Part shown: in pieces, positions 28,400 through 41,142 of the stretch
Position numbering within the stretch: the first letter of the stretch is position 1
Layout: every line of letters begins with the position of its first letter
Assembly (NCBI GenBank): GCA_905250075.1
Contig: CAJNOP010000640.1
Coordinates: 1-64,000, forward strand
Length of the DNA stretch: 64,000 nucleotides
Source of the DNA: Rotaria sp. Silwood1
Lineage: Eukaryota; Rotifera; Eurotatoria; Philodinida; Philodinidae
Direction: 5' to 3'
Notes under the pieces: model-generated
The model's input: only the letters and a program-made list of their open reading frames with translations
What the model was told of the DNA's origin: nothing
Databases searched by the model: none
Position numbers and translations under genes: made by a program

Positions 28400-29142
28400 A
28401 AATATAAAAATAGTATTTATTTACTTGTTTATATATATGTGCATGTTCAGATATATATAGTCTATTTGTTTTTTGAATATACTCATGTAATATATTCATT
28501 CCATTTTGAGACAGTGTATACATCTTTGATTTTGTTTTTTTTTGTAGTCAACTTTTTTGACATAAATTCATCATAGTAAATCATATAGGATATGTTTATG
28601 TATAGATACAGTTTTTCTTTTTGTTTTTGTTTTATTTCTCTCATTTTGTTATTATACTTTGTTTTTTTTTGTTGTTAAGATTATTATATAAAGTTTAAGA
28701 ATGATGAACGAATGTTCTTTTTTTTTTTTTGAATAGTTAAAACATATGGATAAAATTGCAATAATATCAAAAGATTATGAAATATATCTAACTATGTTTT
28801 ATAGATAAAATAATTGAGATTATTTCGAATATGAATACAATAACAAATAGATTTTTTCTATCAATCTCAAAGTTTTTATTAAAATGTAGGTATTTTTGTG
28901 AATCTGATATATTTTGCTTTTTGCTTAACTAAAATCTATTATGAATGCATAAGATAAGTATTTATTTTCTATCTCGTACTAACCAAAAATTTAAATAAAA
29001 TAGAGAAAAAAAACAAAATAACCATATTATCATTAAGAAAGAAAAAAATTGATATTGCTTTTATAGCGAACTTTTGCAATATATTTAAAAGAAATTTTAA
29101 TTTGACAAAAAATGCTTTTAATATTTTCAAGATAAATAGAGA
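28400..29142. other. Intergenic between Tudor gene and pyrophosphatase
   Basis: AT-rich with poly-T runs. It presumably holds the Tudor 3' UTR and the pyrophosphatase promoter. No gene seen. Confidence 0.5.
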
Positions 29143-31051
29143 ATGAAATTAAATAAATCTAATTTTCTTTCAGATCATATAGTTAATCGAACTTGCTCAT
29201 CAATTAAAAATGTAAAAAATAACAATAAAGAAATCATTGTTTTGGGTCATCGTAATCCAGATACAGATGCTATAACAGCAGCAATTGTTTATAGTGATTT
29301 TCTTCGTCAAATGAATATCAATGCTAAAGCTTATCGTCTTGGTAATCTCAATAATGAAACAAAATTTATACTTAAAACAGTTAATATTAAAGAACCAGAA
29401 ATGTTACCTGATAATATACCCAATGGAACAGAAGTTGCTTTAGTTGATCATAATGAAAGTAATTAAAATGATTTGATTTGATTATTCTTAATCTTTACTT
29501 TGTTTTTTTTTCATCATTTGATTTTAACTTTAGGTCAACAATCAATGAAAAATTTAAATAAAATGCGCATTACTCATGTTATTGATCATCATAAATTAGG
29601 TGATTTAACAACTTCAGAACCAATTTATTTACGTATTGAACCTGTTGGATGTACGGCAACAATTTTAACAAAATTATATCGTGAAAATAATTTGAATATT
29701 GATCAAAAAATGGCTTTTCTATTAACTAGTGCTATTATTAGTGATACACTTCATTTTCGGTAATTTATAAAATAATAAATAACAAAGAATTTTGAAACTT
29801 TTAACGCAAGTAGATCTTAAAAAGTAGAGTAGAAGTTACCATGAACTCAAAATTTTCAAATGCTATCTTCTATGAGATACTAGATTCACAAGATGGCTCC
29901 AATTTTCATTTACGTTTCTTCGAAATGCTATGTTCGATCTCGCTGAGAATTACTTTTTGGGATGAGTGTGTTTTTTTTAATGAAAAAAACGATATCTATC
30001 TCAAACCGTTTGTGTAGTAAATGTGAAAAAATTTTCAGTTCGATCAGATATACTAAACTGAAGAAATGCAGCAGTTTTTTCGATAAAAAAAAAGTTGGTT
30101 TGAAAATCCTAAAATGTATTCACGACGAAAGATTCTCAATTGATTCACGTTGTTTTCAATGATATATATTGGAGATATTATTCCAACAAGATTTTGATTG
30201 ATAAAACTTCCTTCGAAAGCTATGAACGTTTTACGATTTTTTCCAATAACACAGAAAAATTGAATAACAGAATTTCACTTCGAAATATTGTTCATATTTA
30301 CTTCTCGTAATTATTAGAACATTCTAAATGTTCCGAACTACATGTGTGAACAAAATATCAGTTTGAAATTCTCTTGTTCGGTAAAATGGGCATAACCTTT
30401 TCAAAGAATCTTCATCAGCCCAAACTCTTTTAGAATAATGTTTCTAACATATGGACATAATATAATTGAAAACAGCATGGATCAATTGATGACCTTTTTT
30501 TTGATAATAAATAGATAATACTTTAGACTATACAATGACCTGAAAAAAAATGTCTTAAATTCCTATCTAGATCACCTACAACAACAAATGATGATCGAAA
30601 AATATTAGAATATCTTGTTCCACTTGCCAAAATAGATGATATTAAATCATATGCTCATCAAATGTTCGAAGCTAAAAGTGATTTAAATGGATTTTCAACA
30701 GAACAAATTCTTCTTCTTGATTATAAAACATATTCTTTTAATAATGAAACATGGGGAATAGGTACAGGTGAAACATTTAATATGAATAAAATGCTTGAAC
30801 GAAAAGATGAATTACTTAAAGAAATGAAAGAAGAAAAAAAACGAAATAATTTAAAAGGTATTTTATTTTCAATTGTTGATATAATAAAAGAAAAAAATTT
30901 AACATTAATTCCTGATGATATTGAAGAAAAAGTTGTACAAGAAGCATTTAAAGTTAATATTAAACATCATATAGCTGATCTTGGATCAAGACTTAGTCGT
31001 AAAAAACAAATTATTCCAGTACTTGAAAAATATTTTCATCAAAAATCTTAA
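29143..31051 (+). CDS. ppaC: Family II (Mn-dependent) inorganic pyrophosphatase
   Basis: Hydrolyses pyrophosphate to phosphate. Three exons (29143-29458, 29534-29759, 30571-31051) sum to 1023 nt, 340 aa. The DHH domain carries the metal motifs 'GHRNPDTDAITAA', 'VALVDHNES' and 'VIDHHKLGDL', then 'IEPVGCTATILTKLY' and 'LLTSAIISDTLHFRSPT'. The C-terminal DHHA2 domain ends with the substrate-binding 'SRKKQIIPVLEKYF'. All expected catalytic residues are visible. The body matches Bacillus-type PpaC (about 309 aa), with an N-terminal extension of about 28 residues. Animals normally use the unrelated family I enzyme, so this looks acquired, from bacteria or via a protist. It is nevertheless intron-bearing (74 and 811 bp), sits between animal genes on the same strand, and has host-like AT-rich codons, so it is integrated and not contamination. 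Confidence 0.93.
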
Positions 31052-31219
31052 CTACATATTATTTGTTTTTTTTTTTTTTTTATTATTTAACTTAATTCAA
31101 GCAATATTTTTCTATTTTTTATTCAATAAATAAATAAATTTTACTGTCAATTGGTTCTTTTTTTATTTTTATTTTATAACATCTATTTAAATAAAAATAT
31201 ATTCGTTATTATATTTTAG

Positions 31220-32981
31220 ATGATATCACGACAAATTCTTTTCTTTCGACCTTACATATCAAATCAATTATCAATATTTCGAAATATTCATATTAGTAAA
31301 CCAATATATCAATCAAATAATCGATCATTTACATTAACAAAACGAAATCGAAAAGATAAATTTGATGGTGGTGCTCTTTTTTTACTCGTATGTTTATGAA
31401 AGTATTTCAAATGTTTAAAAAATAAAATTCTAACTTTTGACATATTTACAATTTGATTCATTTAGATCATTCCAGTAAGTACATTTGCATTAGGTTGTTG
31501 GCAAGTTAGTCGTCGAAAATGGAAAATTAATTTAATTGAAACATTAAAATCACGTACACAAGCTGAACCAATATCATTACTTGAAAAGTTAGTATTTATT
31601 ATTGAAGAAATACTATGAAGTGTTTGTTATTTCATTTAAATTTCCTCATTCATATTTCATAAATAAGAAATGAAAATCTCATGTTATTTTTTTCTATTAT
31701 AGTTTAGATATTTTACCTGAATTAGAATACTATCCAGTTCGTGTTCGAGGTAAATTCGATCATTCACGAGAAATTCTTATTGAACCTCGTTCACGTCTTG
31801 ATCTCGTTGAACGTGAGAATCAAGTTGGTCCACGACAATCACGTGCTTCAGGAGTACCTGGTGCACATGTAATCACACCATTTAGAGTTGCAAATCGAAA
31901 GTAAATAATTATTTATGTGTTCATTTTTCTTAATATAAATGTTTGTAGTTTTGATATTCTTGTCAATCGTGGTTATGTTCCATTCGATTTACGAGATTCA
32001 TCTACTCGACGTGCTGGACAGGTAGAAAAGTCTTGAAAAAAACAAATGATATATAGGTACTATATATTGTTGTATCTAATATTTTTTAGATTGAAGATGA
32101 ACATGAGATTATTGGGTTACTTCGGTCAACCGATTATGTGAGTTATTTTCTATAATGAAAACAAAGAAATATTCTGCTACTTATTTTTTTGTATATTTCT
32201 AGTTACATGCAATGTGGAATAAAAATGAACCATCGAGAAATATTTGGCGTGTACGTGATGTAGCTGAAATGGCAGCTGCTATTCAAACGGCACCCATTTT
32301 TATTGATGAAGTTAAAAGTAATTTACATAATTTTGTGAAAGTTTTCATTTTTTCTAATTTTATTGAATTTATACTAATAATAGAAGTTTACATATATCAT
32401 ATTCACTATCAAAAAATGAGAGCAAAAAGCGAAAAAATAATTACTGTATTTTTTTCAAAGAAAAACAATAAATCGTTTGTTTCTAAATCTCATATTTGTA
32501 TTTCTCGAGTTGTATAGACAGTTTCTGAGGGCAAGTATCAACACATTATGAATGTGCATTTTTAGTATGATTAGTTGTTGTGTTATATGAAACAGGTTGC
32601 ATATCGTCATATCAAATCCTTTTTTCGTAGGTATAAAAGTTCATTGAAAGAATGAAGATTATGAATATATAATCATGCAACTGAAAAAATGAGAAAGAAA
32701 TTTTTGTTTAAAATACTTATTTATCCAAGATAATTGTTTATCAATATGATAAGCTAACATTAATAGATCTCGAAATATTATCTTGTTCTAGGCACATCTA
32801 TTCCTGGTGGTCCAATCGGTAGTCAAACAAACATTCAACTGCGCAATGAACACCTTTCATACATCGTTACATGGTAATTATGATCAATGTTTTCAAGAAC
32901 AATTGTACTTTATATTTATTTTTCAGGTTTTCTCTTTCGGCCTTCACTACGTTTATGTGGCTTCGTAAATATGTCTTATGA
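31220..32981 (+). CDS. SURF1: SURF1, cytochrome c oxidase assembly factor
   Basis: Inner mitochondrial membrane factor for early complex IV assembly. Eight exons (31220-31387, 31466-31587, 31703-31900, 31949-32021, 32090-32137, 32203-32317, 32792-32873, 32927-32981) sum exactly to 287 codons, 286 aa, near the human 300. The N-terminal presequence is rich in Arg/Ser. TM1 with the family motif is '[20 protein letters not shown]', the intermembrane-space domain has '[16 protein letters not shown]', 'GAHVITPF' and '[12 protein letters not shown]', and TM2 is '[18 protein letters not shown]'. The stop is TGA. The 474 bp intron 7 is the only long one. It starts 168 bp after the pyrophosphatase stop, on the same strand. 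Confidence 0.95.
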
Positions 32982-34008
32982 ACAAATCACAGCGTTAAAT
33001 CAGTCGCACTATGAAATCTTATGTAAAAATTCATTGCATGTCATATATAAAACTGTAATGAGTTCATACAACATGTTCATTGATGGAATCATCAAAAAAG
33101 TGAAACTGTTGAATTAATTGAATACTACTGAGTCTAGTTTATTTTTGACAGAATAGACACATAACAAATTTCTACCATTGTAAAATACAGTTCAATAAGT
33201 ACTTTGATTGAAGGAACGAATAACACAACAGAAGACGAGAAGAAAGCATAAGTGTAAGTGATTGATTGGCATTCACACAGTAATGAACAATATATTCGAA
33301 CATAGTAATACATACGCAAACATGCGACAGAGATAAAAAAAAGAAAATGCAGAAAAGTGGTTGCTCTCAACAGCAAATACATGCATAAAGAAACTGTCAA
33401 AGATGGGTGATTTAACTCGTATAATCGTTCAAATTATTCCTTGTTTACTAGTAAAAAAAAACAACATTATTAAATAGTAAAACTATAAATACATTAACGT
33501 GCCACTCGAATGCAAGTAGTTTACTGTCATTGTCAAGTCTAACAAAAGATGTATAAGATGATTTCATATTTTAGCTAGTTTGTCCATTAAGAATAATTAA
33601 GGCAAATGCTATTGTGGATATGAATTACAACATTGCTGAAAAAGAATATCGTGTTTGAACGTTAATGCTAACAAAAGTATGGAATAGCCAAAAATTTTCT
33701 TTCTTTACTATTTGAATTCGTTTAATTTTTTTTGTTGTCACACTTTGTCTGTCTAGAGACACACCACTGAATAGAAATTAATGTAGTATATACTGATTTT
33801 GATCTACTATGTTGATCGTAAAGACCTCAAATATTTTTGTTATTGTTCAATCTAACTTCAATAGTTGATTCGATCGAAACATTTTTTTATTTAAAACTGT
33901 TGTTGTGTTGTTAATTAGAACTTTTGAAACTTCGATAAATTCTTTTTACAAAAATAAAATTCAAAAAAAACTCCACGAGTCTGCAATATAATTTGCAACA
34001 TTACAAAT
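32982..34008. other. Intergenic, no gene seen
   Basis: Contains the SURF1 3' UTR and AT-rich sequence. ORFs here are short and have no family features. Confidence 0.45.
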
Positions 34009-34296
34009 TTATGTGTCACCGTTGTCAGTGTCACCATCATCTTGATTTTCTCGTTCTAGTCCTTGACCAAATATATAATTATCGACACGTTTCAAAGCTT
34101 CCGATCGCATCATGGGGCCAAACATCATAAAAATAACACCCAAAAGGCAGAAGACAGAAAGAATTAAAATTAATAAAATACTCGATATAATATCAAACGA
34201 TGACGACAATGATGATGAATGAGTGAAGACGATATATTCACTATCATTCTTCGTAAGATTTACAGTGGAATTAATATAATTCAACAAGGTGTACAT
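34009..34296 (-). CDS. Hypothetical small single-pass membrane protein
   Basis: Single-exon reading frame of 95 aa. A polar N-terminus with NxT/NxS sites (NST, NLT, NDS) precedes one strong hydrophobic helix (about residues 36-60, 'ISSILLILILSVFCLLGVIF'), then a short cytoplasmic-like tail (MRSEALKRVDNYIFGQG) and an acidic end rich in Asp/Gly. This topology is that of a type I/III small membrane protein. No family recognised; a KCNE-like beta subunit was considered without a convincing motif. Base composition is slightly less AT-rich than flanks, which supports coding. Could be a spurious ORF. Confidence 0.4.
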   Translation of the reverse strand: MYTLLNYINSTVNLTKNDSEYIVFTHSSSLSSSFDIISSILLILILSVFCLLGVIFMMFGPMMRSEALKRVDNYIFGQGLERENQDDGDTDNGDT

Positions 34297-35192
34297 GTAA
34301 AATCATATTGATAACTACTTCGTTTAATAATTAATATATCGATACAAAATAGTTTATAACAATAGTGATTATAATTGACATCGTTTTAATAGTGTAGAAA
34401 TAGTAACATTGATCTAGAACGAGAAACAAAACCATCTAATACGTATGAAGTTTTATATAATGATCAAAATTGTAATGTTCTTTTTTGTATCTTCACAATT
34501 CTGAAAAACTGCTCTCTTGAGAACAATTAGTTCTTGTATAGTTTTTCTTGTTTACACTAATCGATTAATGATTTTCTTCTTGATAGATAATGCTGAAGTA
34601 TCTCGATTCGGCCTCGATTATTCTATTTCGTTTGTTTTTATACTTATCTAACAACAAAAAAAAAACAGACGTTAACATTCAAATTTTTGCTATAAAGCAA
34701 TAATCTCAATGTCTTGATGATCCATCAAGATGTATTACTAGTTTGTTAAATAATGGATAGATAATCTGTGAAAAATGTTTTTCTTTATCAGATGTTTAAA
34801 CTTAACGACTAATAATAGAGATTTGATACTTTTCCCAGCTCTCAGAAAATTTTTCTTATATACTCGTCCTTATTTCGTACTTTTTTCTTCTTCATAATAT
34901 CCCTAAATGAAATAACATTTATCATCAAAATACTTCATCTTGTCAGTCGAATTATGTTTTCAATTTATTATTTATATAAAATAATCTTGTAACTACGATA
35001 CTAATCATTTGTAATTTTTTTTTTTTTTATAAATTTCTGAACGCGCCGATTATTCGTTAAATTGTTTTTTTTGTGTATTGTTTTTGTTTTTTTTTTTTCT
35101 TCTTTAATAATAAATGTATGACAGCAGTTGCCGGCTCATTGTGGCCCGCACTGCTTTCAATTTCAATATAAATTCATAAGTAAACATCGACA
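34297..35192. other. Intergenic, no gene seen
   Basis: AT-rich interval between two divergent ORFs. It contains a more GC-rich stretch just before 35193 ('gccggctcattgtggcccgc', about 35130) that may belong to the promoter or 5' UTR of the coiled-coil gene. Confidence 0.4.
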
Positions 35193-35882
35193 ATGACTAG
35201 TTTAAGTTCTTCGCATGATGATTTTCAATCAATAACTATTTCAGAAGAGTCTACTGTAAGTGAAGGTACACGTCGTTTATTATCACCATATAATCGTAAT
35301 CGATTCGATGCTCTTAATCGTGATATACAAAATGAATTAACTAAAGTTAAAGATACATTTCGTACAATAACAATTGATCTTAATGCATTTCAAGGTGGAC
35401 CAGAACAATTAAAAGAATATAAAGATAAAATACGTCATATGAATCGTATATTATTAACTGTTAAACAACGTCAAGATATTTTAGATGATCGAAATGAACA
35501 AATGTTACTTGATTTACAAAATCATATATGGGAAATAGCAAAATATTCTGTACGTATTGAAATTTATTTATGTGCTATTGAACGAATGAAAAATACAGCT
35601 AATGAATTATTACAAATGGCAAAAAAAATTTCATATAATTCTACAAATGAATATAATGAATTAATTGAAATTGGTACTAAACTTAAACATGAAATAAATC
35701 TATTAGAAATACGATCAAAAATTGATTGTCATAATATAAATATACGTGAAAATCTTAATAAATTACAACAACGTTGTGAAACTATTTTAAATACAAATGA
35801 ACGAATACAATTAAAAACTTTGCGTAATTTTCAAGTTAAAAAATCTATACTTAACCATTGTCGAAATCGACTCTTCGATTAA
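35193..35882 (+). CDS. Hypothetical coiled-coil protein
   Basis: Intronless frame of 229 aa with strongly host-like codon use (A/T third positions). The N-terminus is Ser-rich and probably disordered (MTSLSSSHDDFQSITISEES). From about residue 40 to the end it is nearly all alpha-helical with heptad-like spacing (NRDIQNELTKVKDTF, IRHMNRILLTVKQRQDILDD, ELIEIGTKLKHEINLLEIRS, LNKLQQRCETILNTNERI), so an extended coiled coil is likely. No membrane segment, signal peptide or enzymatic motif. No family recognised. The absence of introns in a 690 nt gene is unusual next to the intron-rich neighbours. Confidence 0.7.
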   Translation: MTSLSSSHDDFQSITISEESTVSEGTRRLLSPYNRNRFDALNRDIQNELTKVKDTFRTITIDLNAFQGGPEQLKEYKDKIRHMNRILLTVKQRQDILDDRNEQMLLDLQNHIWEIAKYSVRIEIYLCAIERMKNTANELLQMAKKISYNSTNEYNELIEIGTKLKHEINLLEIRSKIDCHNINIRENLNKLQQRCETILNTNERIQLKTLRNFQVKKSILNHCRNRLFD

Positions 35883-37800
35883 ATCTTGTTTTGTTTCATA
35901 TATTTTTCTAAAAACAAAAAAAAATCAATATGTATCTATATCTATACGGATTTATATATATATATATGTATCTATGCATGGAATATTTGCGTATTGCTTC
36001 AGTGAGAAAATATTGTGACATTTTGTAAATTAAGATAATTGATAAGATGAAGGAGTAACACTGACAACAACAGCAGTTGCCTGGTTTTTTTTACACTCTG
36101 TTTTTGCAATCAAAAGTTATACATTAACCAACATTATTGACGTCATTAACGGAAAAAAAAATAGAGAAGAAAAGAGAGCAAGACAATAATCACTGACATA
36201 ACATCTATTTTTTCCATACTTGTTTATTCCGTTGATATGTCTTCTTTTTCTTTTTCTTTTTACACCAAGAGCAAACAAATCGTCTTTTATATCTATTTGT
36301 CTGTATTTATCGATCGAATATATGACAATAAACATTGAATAAATGTGACGATCTGTAATAAACAAACAAAACGAGATCAATATTGACAATAATCAGCTTG
36401 TGATAGAATAGCGTAGCTAATATTAAATAAATAAATCAGAAGTATATTGAGAGACAAGATTCTTGTAGATATAATAAGAAGGTATTGATGAAACACATAT
36501 GACTATTTAAAATCGATAATATAATGATACATTTAACAGTTTGGTAAACATGAATTTGCAGTCTGGTATCTGTTTATAGTTTATACATACATGGTATTTA
36601 TCAAAAATTTGTAGCCTATATCGAGATATTTTATTTATATGTTGCATACCAGGAAGTGCATCAAACAATCATCTATAAATATCAATGATTTCTTTGGTAG
36701 TATAATGTGAAAATATATACGAGTAATGCCAGTAGATTTATGAGTTAGATCTGTCTAATTAAATCAAATGAAATAGAATCCTGTTTTTTTGTTACGAGAT
36801 TACAAATAGAAGAAGATGATAATATTTGAAATGATTTCTCTTCATTTATACATACATTTCTTACTGATTCTAGTTTATAACATTATTGACATAGTCATAC
36901 GATGAAAACGAAGATGTCAAAACCAAAACGTTTCTCATTCATGCAAATAAAGATTATTAACATTTCGATAATAAATACGCGATACATATAGAAGATTCTT
37001 CATCATTTCTTATGTATTTTACACATCTATAATTATCAACAACTAAACAGAAATCTTATGTTGATGTTATGTCATTTATCATATTATTAATGAAGATATG
37101 ATTAAAATTGTGTCATATTGATTGTATATGTAATATAAAATTTTTTTCAATTTTATATTAAGAAAATTATCTTTAATAGAAGAATATTTTAATTCGTAAA
37201 AATAATAAAATAATCATCTTTTATTTAGTTTAATTTTCTACAATCCTTTTTTTTTTGTAAATCTTGATTGCTTCTATATTTATGATAGAAATATTTTATT
37301 TAAACTTTATATTACATCAAGTTCATTCAACGAAACTCTATACATGATAAATCTAGTCTTTTGTTGAAAGAAACTTTAGACTTTCGTCTTACTAACTACG
37401 TAAAAAAGATAACTGTTATCTGTTCAAGTTTGCTTTCATCTTCTTTGTTTTTTTTTCTTCGTCTAGTTATGATTCATTATTTCGAATACCTTTTTTTTTT
37501 TTTATTAGTATTAAGCATAATTCATATTGAGGAATTTGTACATAATCATAAACGTATAGATAAAATATAAGTTGAAAAATCACCTTGATGTGAATAGGTG
37601 CTTAACAATGAATTGTGCATAGAACAAAAAAAAATAATCAACTATAAAAATAACAAAGATGAAAAATTGAATCATTTTTTTGTGTATTCTTTTCCTAATA
37701 TTTTTTTTTCCATTCTCAAATGTTACCAATAGAGAATTAAAAAAAAAACACAAGAAAAATATACAAATACATAAATAGAAAAAATTTGTTTTTATGCATT
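35883..37800. other. Intergenic, no gene seen
   Basis: About 1.9 kb of AT-rich sequence between convergent genes, with a TA run at about 35954. No coding-like stretch is visible on either strand. Confidence 0.5.
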
Positions 37801-38566
37801 TTATCCATTGCGCACTTTGCCTGGTAAATATGTATCATAATCAATTTTTTCGTCTTGAAGAAAAACATGAAGTGAACGTTCATTTTGTGCTAATGGATGA
37901 CCAGCAATTCTAGATAATAAATAATATTTTATAAACAAATTTTAATAAAAACAAAAAATATATTCTACATACTTATTAATAAATTCCTCAAGTCCTTTAC
38001 GTCTATCTTCAATAAAATCATCATCAAATATACCATCATTACTACGAAGAAATGCTGGTATCTGTCGTTCCCATGCTTTGCCAGGTAATGGTGGAACAAG
38101 AATCTATTTATGAAAAAATTGTTATAAAAAAAAAAGAATTTTATTAATTATTTCTTTTACTTTACTATCTCGTTCAAGTTCTTTACGTAACCAATCAAAA
38201 TCCGAATAACGACGACGTACAGAACATTCTTTTAATCGAAATACAGGTAAATTAGTCTATAATAAATAATAAAATTATTTAAAAAAATTATAAAAATACA
38301 AAAAAAAAAATCATTTTTACTTTCATTCGAATTTCATAATCAGTATAACGTTTACCAGCTAAACCATGAGTTAATGGATTTACAACTTCAATTTCTAAAA
38401 AATTATCTGGTGGTTCATAACGATCTTGAGAAGAAATCTAAATCATAAACAAAAAGAAAAAATTTGTTTATCGACTTTATTTATTTTTTTTATTTTAAAT
38501 TTTCATTACTGGTGCAGTTGGTAATCGAGCAATTTCCGGACGACTTTCTGTATCCTTTACAGGCAT
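37801..38566 (-). CDS. SNX3: Sorting nexin 3/12 (PX-only)
   Basis: PI3P-binding adaptor that works with retromer in endosome-to-Golgi recycling (for example of Wntless). Five exons (38510-38566, 38321-38437, 38161-38256, 37973-38103, 37801-37909) sum to 510 nt, 169 aa, matching SNX3/SNX12 (162-172 aa). The PX domain shows the expected residues: 'FLEIEVVNPLTHG', 'YEIRMKTNLPVF', the phosphoinositide-binding 'VRRRYSDFDWLRKELERD', the PPxxP loop 'VPPLPGKAW' and 'RRKGLEEFINKIAGHPLAQN', ending 'YLPGKVRNG'. The start is the first Met in exon 1. A longer N-terminus is possible but no upstream Met in frame was found nearby. Confidence 0.95.
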
Positions 38567-41142
38567 TGATAAAGTCTATCTAAGCAAAAAAAAACAAAAT
38601 GAAATCATCCGGGTACAACATTCTCAAATTACGAATAAGAACGCATTTACAACCAGCTGTTCGCACAAAAAAGAAAACGAAAGAAATGATAAGAAGAAGA
38701 CATAGCGAAGGTTATTACTACGAATCCTCTGTCGATGCTTATCAACTATCTTCATACGAAAAATTATAATGCATTGATCATTTAATTAAAAATGTAAAAT
38801 ATAAATTAATAATTAATTAAGATTGAATAATAATGATATATCATTATTTAAAGAATTTGATAATTGATCAACTAATTATAAATATCTTAGATTTCTATAA
38901 AAATCAATTCGGATTTTGTTTATATTACAAGAAAAGCTTTTAACATCTTGTACAGGTCATTATAAAAGAAAAAGCGATATGTTCCTACAATTCGTTAATG
39001 TTTGATGATGCTCTCAGTTTTATTATATCTCATTGACTAAATTATTATTATCACATGAGTTCTATGATGATATATATGTATTAAAATTGTTGATTGGTAT
39101 GCATAATTTCGATGACAAGACTAATGATTTCTTTGTTTGTCGTATATTTACTTGTTTCAGACTCCGGACATCTAAAATATTCTCTAAATCAAAGACATTG
39201 ATATATATATGACACAACTGAGTATATTTAAACACTAGCATTTTCAAAATATTTTCATCGGTTTACAAAGTTTGAGATATTACGTTCTAATGATGAACTA
39301 ATTAACGTGATCAATGATGTGAAACTACAGTCACTAAATATTAAATTATATACAAGTGCGTTACTAATTTTAGATAAATGACGTCAAAAAAAAAGAAACA
39401 AAATTACATACTTTTTCGTGATGGAGAAAAATGATTTTATTCTAAAGAATGAAAAGCGAAATTTTTTTCTTTTCGAAAAATCATATGTTTATATTCTTCA
39501 AAACGAAAATTCTAATTAGTTTCTAAATATTTTATGAAATATAAAAGTTCAGCTCTTGCTCACATTGTCGATCTTCTAGTTGGTTTGATCTTTGTCTGTA
39601 ATCAAGAAGACATGAAGTTTTTTTTAATAACACAACGCATATGTTTTTCTGTGGAGAGAAAATGACAAAAAAGTCATCTCATACATAAAAAATATTCATT
39701 ACAACATCAGTATGACTATCTCATATAATAAATTCATTTCATGATCATACATGTGGTGAGTAATTATTACTAATCGATTGTATAGAGTTTGCAATGCTAG
39801 TTTATCATTAATATTAATAAGAATGAATATCGTTAAGATTTATCGATATTTTATTCGAGTAGATAAATTTAAAGAAAAAAACAAAAAAACGAACAATATT
39901 CTATCGAATATTAACGTATGTTCGACTATAGAATATTATGTAAATCGTGAAAAATATGCCTACTACATACTGTTAGATCATTCAGTAAATTCACTGTTGT
40001 TTTCTGGAATATATGAATCAAACAATATTGTCATTTGACAATATTGTTTTGTTTCTTTTCTTAATATGAAAAAGAATAATTAGTTTTTACGCATAGCCTT
40101 GAGTAATAAAGTAGAAAGGTGAATATACTCTATTTTTATTACAGTAGAGGTAAGATTCACTGTTTTTTTTTAATAACAAGGATATACCGTATCAAATAAC
40201 GCAAACTTAAAGGTGAGTATGTCAAGCAATAAATGAAGATCTTTTAAGTCTTATGATCCAACAATATGAGAAAAATATTTTTTGTATACATTTACTTTAT
40301 TTTATTGTCTTCAGTAAATAAGTGAAGATATAATATCACATCTATGTTATTGAAACGAGAACAAAAAAAAACAAATCAACTATTATATGAACTTATTCGA
40401 ACTCCTATTCAGAGAAGAAATTTAGTGGTCTTATTTGTATGAGCGATAGTATGATCTATTATTACATGAACAACGACATTAGATTATATAACAAAAAAAA
40501 AAATGTTTAACAATCATTGTCATATCGATACTTTCAAATTATTTGAGTGTACACTCGAAACCATCCTCATTCACATTTCAAAAATAAATTAATATTTTCT
40601 TCAATGAATCCTTCATTTTCTTTTCTTGAAACTATCTTTTCATACGTATAATTAGAGAAATGAACATTATACATACACTACACAATGAATCATATTTCTT
40701 TTGTCGATTTTGTAATTTGTTTTATGTTCTCTTATATATGACAAGTGTCTTATTAATACAAGACTATGAGTCAAAATATATCTTGTTTGTTGTAAATCAC
40801 TGTGCGATTGTGATCCTTTAATAGATGTGAGAATAGTATTGTTTTTATTTTATTCCAGAGTCAATGTCGTACTTCATGCGCTTGTTCTACCTGGTTTATA
40901 TCCAACTGATCCATCGATATTAAAAGTATTGCTTAAATCTGCAGCAAACTGTTGTAACTAAGACCTATGATAATTCGAAAATAAAACAATAATAAAGAAT
41001 GAAGGATTCATCAAAGAATAGCGAAGGATGTAATTTAAAAAAAAAAATCCCTCGTATTCATAAGACTTTGTTATTGAATTAGATAAATAGTTTCGATTAT
41101 GATTATTAATAAAATTTTTTATTTAATTTTAATCATCAATAG
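38567..41142. other. Intergenic with one possible orphan exon
   Basis: 2.6 kb without a recognisable gene. A 34-codon open stretch at about 40860-40963 follows a good acceptor-like 'ttattccag' and reads in part 'VVLHALVLPGLYPTDPS', ending in TAA. It could be the remnant of a terminal exon, but no companion exon was found. Confidence 0.35.

Noticed and set aside
29143..31051. Bacterial contamination as source of the pyrophosphatase
   Set aside because: It contains spliceosomal introns and is flanked by animal genes without an assembly gap nearby.
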